A stretch of 64,000 bases of DNA from an uncultured Oceanisphaera sp. (GTDB taxonomy: Bacteria; Pseudomonadota; Gammaproteobacteria; Enterobacterales; Aeromonadaceae), in assembly GCF_947495715.1 (NCBI RefSeq), contig NZ_CANLZU010000017.1, forward strand, positions 1 to 64,000, given 5' to 3'. The notes beneath the pieces are model-generated. The model saw only the letters and a list, made by a program, of their open reading frames with translations. It made no database searches and was not told the origin of the DNA. The position numbers were made by a program, and so were the translations under genes. Positions 51,837-61,867 of this stretch are shown here, one piece after another (position 1 is the first letter of the stretch; each line of letters begins with the position of its first letter).

Positions 51837-52353
51837 GCAGTAATTCCACCGTTTGTTGATCAAGCTTGCCCAGCAGCCCCTGGCCCTGGGCCTGATAAGT
51901 GGGGCTGTTCAGTTGTACGTTCCGGTTGGATCGCAGCTGATTCTTAATAAAATCCAGTTCCAGATATTCGGTGGTCAGGGTTCTCACCAGAGCATCCGGT
52001 TGCAGCCCCCGGCCGACCACGGTGCCGTTCAGTACCGCGTTATCATTGGTGTTGAGCATGCCCTCGTCACCGCTCAGCCGCCATTGTGGCTGGCCATCGG
52101 GCGAATAGAGCAAGATAACAGGTTTTTCCATCAGGGTCATGGCCAGCGGTTGGTAGTACTCCGCATATTCCGCATCCAGTCCGCGGTAGGGCAGACCCAG
52201 CTGGTTGTATTGCACGCTGCGCAGGTTTTTGGCAATAAAATCCGGCTGATAATCCTGCTGATTGACCGGGGCATCGGTGACCGGCCGAAACCACTGCCAG
52301 CAGACCAGCGCGACCAGAAACAGGCCACCAAACCACCAGGTCTGGCGGCTCAC
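51805..52353 (-). CDS. lptC: LPS export system protein LptC
   Basis: The 182-residue protein has one N-terminal membrane helix (about 5-22) and a beta-jellyroll with DFIAKNLRSVQYNQLG and YLELDFIKNQLRSN. It passes LPS from LptBFG to LptA. Its start overlaps kdsC by 4 bases (ATGA). Confidence 0.93.
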   Translation of the reverse strand: MSRQTWWFGGLFLVALVCWQWFRPVTDAPVNQQDYQPDFIAKNLRSVQYNQLGLPYRGLDAEYAEYYQPLAMTLMEKPVILLYSPDGQPQWRLSGDEGMLNTNDNAVLNGTVVGRGLQPDALVRTLTTEYLELDFIKNQLRSNRNVQLNSPTYQAQGQGLLGKLDQQTVELLHETRATYFTP

Positions 52354-52901
52354 AGGCTCATGCCCCTGGCCTGTTCCAGCTCGCCCCGCGCCTCAAGCAG
52401 CAGGTCGCATACTTCGCGCACCGCGCCTCGGCCGCCGTCGATGCGGGTAACATAGTCGGCCTGTCGCAGCACCAGCGGGTGAGCATCGGCCACCGCCACG
52501 CCCAGGCCACAGTCCAGCATCACCGTCAAATCGACCACGTCATCGCCAATATAGGCGACATGCTCCGGTCCGAGCTTGAGGGTATCCAGCAGGGCACGAT
52601 AGCTGTGTATCTTGTCGCTCTGACCCTGATAAACATGGGTGACCCCGAGGGAGGCCATGCGCTCGCTGACGATGCGGGAGTCCCGCCCGGTGATTACCGC
52701 CACCTGAATACCGGCGTTGAGCAGCGCCTTGATGCCGAAACCGTCCTTGGTGCAGAAGCTCTTGTATTCTTCACCCTGATTACCGAGATAGATCATGCCG
52801 TCGGACAGCACGCCGTCCACATCGCAGATCAGCAGTTTTATCCCGGCCATCCGCTGCCAGACGTCGCCGGCCACCGGGCCGTAAAGGCTTGGTTGTTGCA
52901 T
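52350..52901 (-). CDS. kdsC: 3-deoxy-D-manno-octulosonate 8-phosphate phosphatase
   Basis: The 183-residue HAD-family enzyme has the nucleophile motif LLICDVDGVLSDG (about 22-34), the TGRDSRIV motif and GDDVVDL with the magnesium ligands. It releases KDO for inner-core LPS. Its ATG overlaps the kdsD stop by one base. Confidence 0.95.
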   Translation of the reverse strand: MQQPSLYGPVAGDVWQRMAGIKLLICDVDGVLSDGMIYLGNQGEEYKSFCTKDGFGIKALLNAGIQVAVITGRDSRIVSERMASLGVTHVYQGQSDKIHSYRALLDTLKLGPEHVAYIGDDVVDLTVMLDCGLGVAVADAHPLVLRQADYVTRIDGGRGAVREVCDLLLEARGELEQARGMSL

Positions 52902-53875
52902 CAGATCACTCCTGCGCGTAACAGATCGTGCATGTTGAAGGCGCCCACCGGATGCTGTTGTTCATCCAGCACCAGCAGACCGCTTATTTTCTTTTCTTCC
53001 ATCAGATTGACCGCTTCTGCCACCAGCATGGCGGCGTGTACCGTGGTACAGCTGCGGGTCATCACCTGTGCGATGCAAGTGTGATGCAGATCGATTTTAT
53101 GATCCAGGGTGCGGCGCAGGTCGCCATCGGTGTAGATACCCACCAGTTTTTGCCGGTCATCGACCACGGCGGTAAAGCCCAGACCGGTGCGGCCGATTTC
53201 CAGTAGTGCGTCGATAATCAGTGTGTCCAGTCCGACTTTCGGTACCTGATCGTCTTTGTGCATCACATCGCCCACCCGCAGCAGCAGGCGCTTGCCGAGG
53301 GCGCCGCCGGGGTGACTGAGGGCGAAGTCATCGGCGGTAAAGCCGCGGGCTTCCAGCAGGGAAACGGCAAGGGCGTCGCCCATCACCAGGGCGGCGGTGG
53401 TGCTGGCGGTCGGAGCCAGGCCAAGCGGGCAGGCTTCCTGCTCCACCCGGGTGCACAGATGCACGTTGGCTTCTCGTGCCATGGTGGAGGCGGGGTTGCC
53501 GGTCAGACAGATCAACGGCAGCCCGCGGCGCTTGAGCACCGGCAGCAGAGAAATGATTTCGCTGCTCTCACCCGAGTTGGACAGGGCCAGCACCACATCG
53601 TCCTTGCCGATCATGCCGAGATCCCCATGGCTGGCCTCGCCCGGATGCACGAAAAAGGCGGGCGTGCCGGTACTGGCCAGGGTAGCGGCGATTTTATTGG
53701 CGATATGCCCGGATTTACCCATGCCGGTGACGATGATTTTCCCCGGGCACTGGAACATCAGCCGGCAGGCATGATTGAACGCCTGGTCCAGATATTGATA
53801 AAGGCCATCGATGGCCGCCTTTTCAATATCCAGTACCTGCTTGGCGGTTTTTCGATAATCAAATTCTGCAGTCAT
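52901..53875 (-). CDS. kdsD: D-arabinose 5-phosphate isomerase
   Basis: The 324-residue enzyme has a SIS sugar-isomerase domain (GMGKSGHIANKIAAT, SNSGESSEI) and two CBS domains (about 205-324). It makes arabinose 5-phosphate for KDO. The ATG at 53875 has GGAG upstream; an in-frame GTG four codons earlier is possible. A TATAAT-like box lies on the minus strand at 53908-53903. It heads the ten-gene minus-strand run; the yrbG gene found upstream in E. coli is absent. Confidence 0.94.
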   Translation of the reverse strand: MTAEFDYRKTAKQVLDIEKAAIDGLYQYLDQAFNHACRLMFQCPGKIIVTGMGKSGHIANKIAATLASTGTPAFFVHPGEASHGDLGMIGKDDVVLALSNSGESSEIISLLPVLKRRGLPLICLTGNPASTMAREANVHLCTRVEQEACPLGLAPTASTTAALVMGDALAVSLLEARGFTADDFALSHPGGALGKRLLLRVGDVMHKDDQVPKVGLDTLIIDALLEIGRTGLGFTAVVDDRQKLVGIYTDGDLRRTLDHKIDLHHTCIAQVMTRSCTTVHAAMLVAEAVNLMEEKKISGLLVLDEQQHPVGAFNMHDLLRAGVI

Positions 53876-53986
53876 AGCTTTCTCCACACCTTAGGCGGCG
53901 CCATTATAGAAAAGCTTGTGCCGATAAGCGACTGATGTAATAAAAACGGTAGAGCGGAGCGAGCTTCACCTGCCGATAGGCAGTAA

Positions 53987-54342
53987 TACCAATTATATTA
54001 AACCGGAGCGTCAGAGGTAACACAGCCACCTCCCACTACACGCCATGAACCCATCCATGGGGGCTCGGAAATGCCGTCCTTGGCATTTCACGGCAGTGGG
54101 AGCCGTTCTCTGTTGCCTCTTCAGGAACACCGAGTTGCCCGCAGATGGTATCTACAGGCAACGCCGGAGCATCTGGGAGGGCAAGGGGATCTGCTTCGCC
54201 GACCATCACATGACAGGGCCAACAAAAGCTCCTGCAATGCTGGCACTCCCGCCGTCCATGGCGGTCGGATGTCATGTGCTGAGCGTCACATGGATGGTGC
54301 TTGAGCGAGTCGGCAAAGCGGGCCCTTTGTCCGGGATTGATA
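53987..54342 (-). mobile_element. Intergenic element copy R4 (about 355 bp, inverted)
   Basis: R4 is the same family as R1 in the opposite orientation. Ends are TACCAAT / ATTGATA, but both terminal repeats are shorter and the flanking triplets differ (TAA, TCG). GAAATGCC / GGCATTTC (54068-54089) is present inside a CTCCCACT / AGTGGGAG stem. The CACATGAC / GTCATGTG stem (54207-54214 / 54271-54278) is identical to that of R1, but its loop is 56 bases instead of 6. It fills most of the gap 53876-54483 between kdsD and mlaF. Confidence 0.82.
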
Positions 54343-54483
54343 TCGCAGTCAAAAAGATCGAATTCTTAATGTGAAGGGTATAAGCGGGCAGGGAATGGCG
54401 CATCGGCAAAGGAAAAGCAGTCGGCTTGGTTGCCCATCCTGCGGGGAACTCATACAATTCCTTCTTTTCATTGGGGAATCAGT

Positions 54484-55284
54484 TTGAGCCAGAGCCTCGT
54501 CGAAATAAGGGATCTTTGCTTCAGCCATGGCGACCGGACCCTGTATGACCGGATTAATCTGCAGATCCCGAAAGGCAAAATCACCGCCATCATGGGCCCG
54601 AGCGGTATCGGTAAAACCACCCTGTTGCGCCTGATCGGTGGCCAGATCAAGCCGAGCAGCGGTGATGTGCTGTTTGATGGCGAATCGATTCCCGCTATGG
54701 GCCGCTCCCGTCTCTATCAGGTGCGCCAGCGCATGGGCATGCTGTTTCAGAGCGGCGCCCTGTTCACCGGCATGTCGGTATTCGACAACGTGGCGTTTCC
54801 GCTGCGCGAGCACAGCGGCCTGCCGGAAGCCATGATTCGTACCCTGGTAATGATGAAGCTGGAAGCGGTGGGTCTGCGTGGCGCGGCCAGGCTGATGCCG
54901 TCCGAACTGTCCGGCGGTATGGGGCGGCGGGCGGCGTTGGCGCGGGCGATTGCACAGGATCCCGAGCTGATCATGTATGATGAACCCTTTGCCGGTCAGG
55001 ATCCCATCAGCATGGCGGTGCTGGTCAAGCTGATCGCCGAGCTGAACCGGGCCCAGGGGCTGACCTCCATCGTGGTGACCCATGACGTGGATGAGGTGAT
55101 GAATATTGCCGATTACGCCTATATCATCGCCAATAAGAAGGTGATTGCCGCCGGCACACCGGATGAGCTGCGTGAGCATACCGATGCGCAGGTGATTCAG
55201 TTTTTGCAGGGGCAGGCGGATGGTCCGGTGGCGTTTCATTACCCGGCGCCTTCTTTCAGGGAGTCGTTAACCAATGTTGATTGA
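54484..55284 (+). CDS. mlaF: Phospholipid ABC transporter ATPase MlaF
   Basis: The 266-residue ATPase matches E. coli MlaF: Walker [28 protein letters not shown], signature LSGGMGRR and Walker [14 protein letters not shown]. It drives the inner-membrane MlaFEDB complex that maintains outer-membrane lipid asymmetry. The start is probably the TTG at 54484, with GGGGA upstream. The same frame is open to an ATG at 54430, but those 18 codons are not conserved. It heads the mlaFEDCB-ibaG-murA run. Confidence 0.94.
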   Translation: MSQSLVEIRDLCFSHGDRTLYDRINLQIPKGKITAIMGPSGIGKTTLLRLIGGQIKPSSGDVLFDGESIPAMGRSRLYQVRQRMGMLFQSGALFTGMSVFDNVAFPLREHSGLPEAMIRTLVMMKLEAVGLRGAARLMPSELSGGMGRRAALARAIAQDPELIMYDEPFAGQDPISMAVLVKLIAELNRAQGLTSIVVTHDVDEVMNIADYAYIIANKKVIAAGTPDELREHTDAQVIQFLQGQADGPVAFHYPAPSFRESLTNVD

Positions 55285-56053
55285 TATGATAGGGCGGCTG
55301 GGACGACAGGGAATGGTGGGCATAGCCGCCAGCGGACGCGCCGGCATCATGCTGATGCATGCGCTGGTAGGGCGGCCACAACCCGGAAAACACTTTCCAT
55401 TACTGGTACAGCAATTACAGATAGTGGGCGTGCAGTCGGTGGCCATTATCCTGGTGTCGGGCATTTTTATCGGCATGGTATTGGCGCTGCAGGGCTACAA
55501 CGTGCTGGTCGACTTCGGTGCCGAAGGCAGCCTGGGCCCGCTGGTGTCCTTGTCGCTGCTGCGGGAACTGGGTCCTGTGGTGACCGGGCTGCTGTTTGCC
55601 GGGCGGGCCGGGTCGGCACTGACCGCCGAGCTTGGACTGATGAAGGCGACCGAGCAGCTCTCCAGCCTGGAGATGATGGGCATAGATCCCCTGCGCCGAG
55701 TGGTGGCGCCGCGTTTCTGGGCCGGTGTGATCAGCATGCCCTTGCTGGCGCTGATGTTCAGCCTGATCGGCATCTGGGGCGCCAAGCTGGTAGGTGTGGA
55801 TTGGCTGGGGGTTGACGAAGGTGGTTTCTGGTCGACGATGCAGGCGGCGGTCGACTGGCAGCAGGACATCATGCAGGGGGTGATCAAGAGTCTGGTGTTT
55901 GCCCTGGTGGTGACCTGGATTGCCCTGTTTAACGGTTTCGATGCACAGCCGACGGCGGCCGGGATCAGTCAGGCCACGACGCGTACCGTGGTTCATTCTT
56001 CTCTGGCGGTACTGGGGCTCGATTTCGCCCTTACCGCCGTCATGTTCGGGTAA
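55274..56053 (+). CDS. mlaE: Phospholipid ABC transporter permease MlaE
   Basis: The 259-residue permease has five membrane segments and the motif [23 protein letters not shown]. Its ATG lies inside the end of mlaF (11-base overlap). Unlike the paralogue at 14.4 kb it has no STAS domain; that role is filled by MlaB. Confidence 0.95.
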   Translation: MLIDMIGRLGRQGMVGIAASGRAGIMLMHALVGRPQPGKHFPLLVQQLQIVGVQSVAIILVSGIFIGMVLALQGYNVLVDFGAEGSLGPLVSLSLLRELGPVVTGLLFAGRAGSALTAELGLMKATEQLSSLEMMGIDPLRRVVAPRFWAGVISMPLLALMFSLIGIWGAKLVGVDWLGVDEGGFWSTMQAAVDWQQDIMQGVIKSLVFALVVTWIALFNGFDAQPTAAGISQATTRTVVHSSLAVLGLDFALTAVMFG

Positions 56054-56059
56054 ATAACA

Positions 56060-56533
56060 ATGAAATACAGCAAACTGGAATTCAGCGTCGGCTGCTTTAT
56101 GCTGGCCGGTATCGGCGCCTTGCTGCTGCTGGCGTTCAAGGTCGCCGGTGTCAGCGTCAATGGTCAGGGAGAAAGCTATACCCTCTATGCCAAGTTCGAT
56201 AATATCGGAGGCCTCAAGGTGCGTTCTCCGGTCAAGGTAGGCGGCGTGGTGGTGGGACGAGTCACGCAGATAAGCCTGGACGCAAAGGATCAGGTGCCGG
56301 TGGTGACGCTGACGGTCGGCCGCAGCGCCGGTGAATTTTCCGAAAGCAGCACGGCGGCCATTCAGACCTCGGGTCTGCTTGGTGAGCAGTATCTGGGGCT
56401 GACCCCCGGTTTTGCCGATGAGGACATGGGCATCGGCATGCTCAAGGACGGCGACACCATAACGGATACCCAATCGGCGCTGGTCTTGGAAGAGCTGATT
56501 GGCAAGTTCATTTATTCCATCGGCGACAACTGA
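56060..56533 (+). CDS. mlaD: Phospholipid transport protein MlaD
   Basis: The 157-residue protein has one N-terminal helix and one MCE domain (about 40-118, FDNIGGLKVRSPVKVGGVVVG). It forms the hexameric ring on the periplasmic face of MlaFEDB. It lies 6 bp after mlaE. Confidence 0.95.
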   Translation: MKYSKLEFSVGCFMLAGIGALLLLAFKVAGVSVNGQGESYTLYAKFDNIGGLKVRSPVKVGGVVVGRVTQISLDAKDQVPVVTLTVGRSAGEFSESSTAAIQTSGLLGEQYLGLTPGFADEDMGIGMLKDGDTITDTQSALVLEELIGKFIYSIGDN

Positions 56534-56561
56534 GCCGAAGCCCACTCCCTAGGAGCCAATA

Positions 56562-57200
56562 ATGAAAAAATTACTGATATCGGGGCTGTTGATGCTGGCC
56601 GGGCTCTGGGCCCCGCTGGCCAGTGCCATCTCGCTGGACAATCCTTATGTGCTGGTGAACGAAGTCGCCCAGAGTACCTTTGACCGACTGAGTCGACAGC
56701 AGGCACAAATCAAGGCCAACCCGGAATACCTGCGCACCATAGTGCGGGAAGAAATGCTGCCGGCGGTGGATGTGCGTTTTTCCGCCTACCGGGTGATCGG
56801 TAATCAGCTCAACAACACCACGCCCGAACAACGGGATCGTTTTGTTGCCGCCTTCAGCGACTACCTGGTGGTGACCTATGCCGATGCCCTGGCGGCCTAC
56901 AAGGAGCAGCAGCTGGACATAGGTACCGGTAGCGTCGCCAAGGGCGAAAAGCTGGTCTCGGTGCCGGTGTCGGTGCTGGAGACGAACCAGCCGGCCATCA
57001 AACTGGAGTTCAAACTGCGCCAGAACGGCCGCACCGGTGAGTGGCGGGTGTTCGACATGGTGGCCGAGGGCATCAGCCTGCTGTCTGCCAAGCAGGCCGA
57101 GCTGAGCGGCCTTATCCGTCAGAACGGCATCGACAAGGTCACTCTTCAGCTGCAGGCGCACACCGATAAGCCGGTGACGCCGCTGGAAAGAACCCAATGA
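56562..57200 (+). CDS. mlaC: Phospholipid-binding protein MlaC
   Basis: The 212-residue periplasmic protein has a signal peptide ending LASA (about residue 22). The MlaC/Ttg2D fold follows, with FSAYRVIGNQLN and WRVFDMVAEGISLLSAKQAE. It ferries lipids between MlaD and the outer-membrane MlaA, which is not in this window. Confidence 0.94.
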   Translation: MKKLLISGLLMLAGLWAPLASAISLDNPYVLVNEVAQSTFDRLSRQQAQIKANPEYLRTIVREEMLPAVDVRFSAYRVIGNQLNNTTPEQRDRFVAAFSDYLVVTYADALAAYKEQQLDIGTGSVAKGEKLVSVPVSVLETNQPAIKLEFKLRQNGRTGEWRVFDMVAEGISLLSAKQAELSGLIRQNGIDKVTLQLQAHTDKPVTPLERTQ

Positions 57201-57466
57201 AACTCGAACGGGAACTGACACGGGATATGCTGCCGGCCTACTGGGCCGAACGTAATACCCTGTTCGGTGCCGAGCGGGCAGACCTGAGCAAATTGAAGCA
57301 GATCGATTCGGTCGGCCTGGCTTTTCTGGTGCAATGGAGTCAGGCGCTGGCCGCCGGCAACAAGGCGCTGACCCTGATATCCCCCCCGACCAGTTTTTAT
57401 CCACTGGCCGATTTATACGGTGTCAGTTCGCTGTTTGAACTGACCGACAATACAGCCGAGAGCTAA
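57197..57466 (+). CDS. mlaB: STAS-domain protein MlaB
   Basis: The 89-residue cytoplasmic protein is a single STAS domain (LKQIDSVGLAFLVQW) that binds and stabilises MlaF. It overlaps mlaC by 4 bases (ATGA). Confidence 0.92.
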   Translation: MKLERELTRDMLPAYWAERNTLFGAERADLSKLKQIDSVGLAFLVQWSQALAAGNKALTLISPPTSFYPLADLYGVSSLFELTDNTAES

Positions 57467-57483
57467 CATGAGCGGGAGCCAAC

Positions 57484-57744
57484 ATGGATCTGAATAACGA
57501 AGTCGAACGTTTACTGCGGCAGGCCCTGCCCCTGGACGAACTCTATATCAAAAGCGAAGGCAGTCATTTCGAGGTGATTGCGGTATCGGCCGATTTTTCC
57601 GACATGAGCCGGGTCAAGCGGCAGCAGGCGATCAATGGTCCTCTGATGGAACTGATCGCCCAGAACACCATCCATGCGTTGACCGTGAAGACCTTTACTC
57701 CCGAGCAATGGGCGCGGGAACGAAAATTTATAATGCCTTCCTGA
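57484..57744 (+). CDS. ibaG: BolA-family protein IbaG
   Basis: The 86-residue protein has the BolA fold with the key motif GSHFEVIAVSADFSDMSRVKRQQAI. It works with monothiol glutaredoxin in iron-sulfur handling. Its place between mlaB and murA is the standard one. Confidence 0.93.
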   Translation: MDLNNEVERLLRQALPLDELYIKSEGSHFEVIAVSADFSDMSRVKRQQAINGPLMELIAQNTIHALTVKTFTPEQWARERKFIMPS

Positions 57745-59013
<1,269 letters not shown>

Positions 59014-59019
59014 CTGATT

Positions 59020-59088
59020 GTGAGGGGTGAGGTGTAAGGAGAGAGGTGTCAACCATCCTTGCCTCACCCTTCACCCCTCACCCCTCAC
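59020..59088. repeat. CTCACSC-type inverted repeat between murA and degS
   Basis: GTGAGGGGTGAGG (59020-59032) pairs perfectly over 13 bp with CCTCACCCCTCAC (59076-59088), with more units inside. It fills the gap between two convergent genes and shares its unit with 1-77. Confidence 0.75.
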
Positions 59089-59094
59089 TTTCTC

Positions 59095-60192
59095 TTACCG
59101 CAAGCGCTGAAAGCGGCTATCTTCTTCAATCATCACCGGTAGCGTCAGTATCTTGCCGTCTCGCAGCAGGGTTATCTGTATTTCGCTGCCGGGACGGGTT
59201 TCGGCAATCATGTCCATGGCATGGCGCATATTGCGAATGGCCTTGCCATCGATATTCATCAGTACATCTTCCTGGGTAATGCCGGCCTTGGCCGCGGGCC
59301 CCTGCTCGTTGACCGCTTCCACATAGATACCGCTGCGATCTTCCAGTTTCAGCAGTTGTGCCATCATCGGCGGAATATCGGCGCCACTGATGCCGAGATA
59401 GCCGCGGATCACCCGGCCGTTGATAATCAGCTCCTGCATGATGCGGTGGGCCAGGGCATAGGGAATGGCGAAGTTGATGCCGTAGCTTTCTTGGTGGGCA
59501 AGGCTCTGAAAAGACGCGGTATTGATGCCGACCATCTCGCCATAGACGTTGACCAGAGCACCGCCGGAGTTACCGGCGTTGATGGCGGCGTCGGTCTGCA
59601 GCAAATCCTGGCGGCCGTTGCTGTCCGGCCCCATGCTGGATAAACCGGTGCGGCCGGTGGCACTGATAATGCCCTGAGTAATGGTCTGGCCCACGTTATA
59701 CGGATTACCGATGGCCAGCACTATGTCGCCGACCTGAGGCGAGAGTTCATTATCCTGAGGGATCTCCGGCAACTGGCCGGCGGTAATTTTCAGTACCGCC
59801 AGATCCGTGGGTACATCAAAACCGGTGACGTCACCGGCGAGAATGCGGCCATCCTGCAGGGCAACGATGACCTGATCCGCATCGGCAATCACATGGTAAT
59901 TGGTGAGTACATAGCCTTTATCCGACATGATGACGCCGGATCCCAGGCCGGTGGCGCTGAGTTCGGGTGACTCGCTGCCCCGTTGAAAGCTGCGGGTATA
60001 AATATTGACCACGGCGGGGCCCGCCCGGCTGGCGGCATAGGAAAAGCTGGACACACCCACCTGCTGGTTACGCCACCAGTGCTCGAAAGGCTGGGTCTTG
60101 AGTTGCGGAAACAGCAATAGCAGGATCAGAGCCATCAGGACGCCGAAGGCCCCGGCCTGAAGCAGAAACTTGAGAGAAGAGGCTAGCCGCAT
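59095..60192 (-). CDS. degS: Site-1 protease DegS
   Basis: The 365-residue protein is anchored by one N-terminal helix (about 9-28). It has a trypsin-like domain with the triad in TNYHVIADAD, TDLAVLKI and NAGNSGGALV, and one PDZ domain (about 270-350). It senses misfolded porin C-termini and starts sigma-E activation by cutting RseA. It lies downstream of degQ, but 102 bp away with a hairpin between them. Confidence 0.95.
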   Translation of the reverse strand: MRLASSLKFLLQAGAFGVLMALILLLLFPQLKTQPFEHWWRNQQVGVSSFSYAASRAGPAVVNIYTRSFQRGSESPELSATGLGSGVIMSDKGYVLTNYHVIADADQVIVALQDGRILAGDVTGFDVPTDLAVLKITAGQLPEIPQDNELSPQVGDIVLAIGNPYNVGQTITQGIISATGRTGLSSMGPDSNGRQDLLQTDAAINAGNSGGALVNVYGEMVGINTASFQSLAHQESYGINFAIPYALAHRIMQELIINGRVIRGYLGISGADIPPMMAQLLKLEDRSGIYVEAVNEQGPAAKAGITQEDVLMNIDGKAIRNMRHAMDMIAETRPGSEIQITLLRDGKILTLPVMIEEDSRFQRLR

Positions 60193-60258
60193 GGAATGTC
60201 GTGATTGTTGTCGAATGACTACAGCATAACATACAGGGTCATGAGGAGTGAGAGGTGA

Positions 60259-60286
60259 GGCGTGAGGGGTAAAGACCCCTCACGCC
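60259..60286. repeat. GGCGTGAGGGGT hairpin between degQ and degS
   Basis: A perfect 12-bp stem GGCGTGAGGGGT / ACCCCTCACGCC with loop AAAG lies in the degQ-degS gap, 9 bp from the degQ stop. It is built from the same heptamer unit as 1-77. No T-run follows, so partial termination or mRNA-end protection is possible. Confidence 0.7.
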
Positions 60287-60294
60287 TTGCCGAG

Positions 60295-61653
60295 TTATCT
60301 GAGTACCAGATAAATTGAGGAGTTGCCGCGCTGTATATTCAGCGCCAAGACTTCCGGCTTGTTCTGCACTATCTGGCGTAAATCATTCAGGTCTTTTACC
60401 CGCTGGCGATTGACGCCGATAATGATGTCACCTTTTTCCAGGCCGGACATGGCGGCGGGAGAGCGGGGGGTCACCTCGGTTACCTTGACGCCCTGTATCT
60501 TGTCTTCACCGCCGGTCTGGGCCAGCTCGGCACCTTCCAGCGATTCATTCAGGGTATTGGCCTGAATGTTCTCTTCGTCGGCCCGGGACAGGGTCACTTC
60601 GACCTGCTGTTCCTTGCCATCGCGAAACAGCCCCAGGGTGACGGTTTTATCGGCACCCATGGTGGCCACCTTGGCGCGCAATTCGCCGAAGGAGCGAATG
60701 GGCTTGTCATCCAGACTGATGATGATATCACCGGCTTTCAGCCCGGCTTTGTCGGCCGAGGAGTTTTCCAGTACCTGACTGACAAAGGCGCCGTGCTGGC
60801 TGCGATAGCCGAAGGTACGCGCCAGCTCCGAGGTCAGTTCTCCCCCCATCACTCCCAGCACCCCGCGGCGGACCTCGCCGTATTCCAGGATTTGCTCGGC
60901 CAGGTTCTTGACCATGTTGGCGGGAATGGCGAAGCCGATGCCGATGTTACCGCCGCCCGGGCCGAGGATGGCGGTATTGATGCCGACCAGCTTGCCGTCC
61001 AGATCCAGCAGGGCACCGCCGGAGTTACCGGAGTTGATGGCGGCATCGGTCTGAATGAAGTTTTCAAGATTCTCCACGTTCAGGCCGGAACGACCCAGGG
61101 CGCTGATGATACCGGAAGTGACGGTCTGCCCCAGGCCGAAGGGATTGCCGATGGCGATGGCAAAGTCTCCGACCCTGAGCTGGTCGGAGTCGGCAAATTC
61201 GACTTCGACCAAATTTTTGGCCTCGACTTTCAGCAGCGCGATGTCGCTCTGTTTATCGGTGCCGATTAACTCGGCTTCGTATTCCTGGCCGTCAATCAGG
61301 GTGATGATGATTTTATCGGCGTCGTCGATCACGTGGTTATTGGTGATCACATAGCCTTTCTTCGCATCGATGATCACGCCCGAGCCCAGCGCCTGAAAGG
61401 GCCTTTCCTGCAATTGTTCGCCGGGAATATTGGGGCCGAAGAAAAAGCGAAAGGGCTCGGGCAGCGCCTGACGGCTGACCTTGCTGCCGGACACCGAAAT
61501 ATTGACCACGCCGGGGGTGACTTTTTCCAGCACCGGAGCCAGGCTGCGAATGTCGCTACCGGCACCGAATGGCAGGGCGGCGTGAGCCTGGGGCAGCATA
61601 GCCAGACCCAGGCTCAGAGCCAGGGCGGAGACCAGGGGGAGTCGACGTTTCAT
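60295..61653 (-). CDS. degQ: Periplasmic serine endoprotease DegQ (Do family)
   Basis: The 452-residue protease-chaperone has a signal peptide ending PQAHA (about 26). Its protease domain has the triad in TNNHVIDDAD, SDIALLKV and NSGNSGGALLD, and two PDZ domains follow (about 255-345 and 365-450). The loop near residue 50-65 is short, as in DegQ rather than DegP. The ATG at 61653 has AGGAG upstream; an ATG 16 codons earlier lies upstream of the signal peptide and is not used. Confidence 0.93.
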   Translation of the reverse strand: MKRRLPLVSALALSLGLAMLPQAHAALPFGAGSDIRSLAPVLEKVTPGVVNISVSGSKVSRQALPEPFRFFFGPNIPGEQLQERPFQALGSGVIIDAKKGYVITNNHVIDDADKIIITLIDGQEYEAELIGTDKQSDIALLKVEAKNLVEVEFADSDQLRVGDFAIAIGNPFGLGQTVTSGIISALGRSGLNVENLENFIQTDAAINSGNSGGALLDLDGKLVGINTAILGPGGGNIGIGFAIPANMVKNLAEQILEYGEVRRGVLGVMGGELTSELARTFGYRSQHGAFVSQVLENSSADKAGLKAGDIIISLDDKPIRSFGELRAKVATMGADKTVTLGLFRDGKEQQVEVTLSRADEENIQANTLNESLEGAELAQTGGEDKIQGVKVTEVTPRSPAAMSGLEKGDIIIGVNRQRVKDLNDLRQIVQNKPEVLALNIQRGNSSIYLVLR

Positions 61654-61867
61654 GCGGATGCTCCTAAATCGATGGATTCTTGAAGAAAAGAAAGAGTTCA
61701 TTCTGACCCTCGTCGGGGAAAAAGAGTTCCGATACGGCCTGCATTATTTATTGTGGTTTTTGCTGGCGAGATCAAGTCCCGGTAACCGGCAGCGCTTGCC
61801 CGGGCAGTGAAGAGGCATTTACACTGGCGGTCATCATTCGTGTTTAGCCAAGTTGTTATATACCCTA

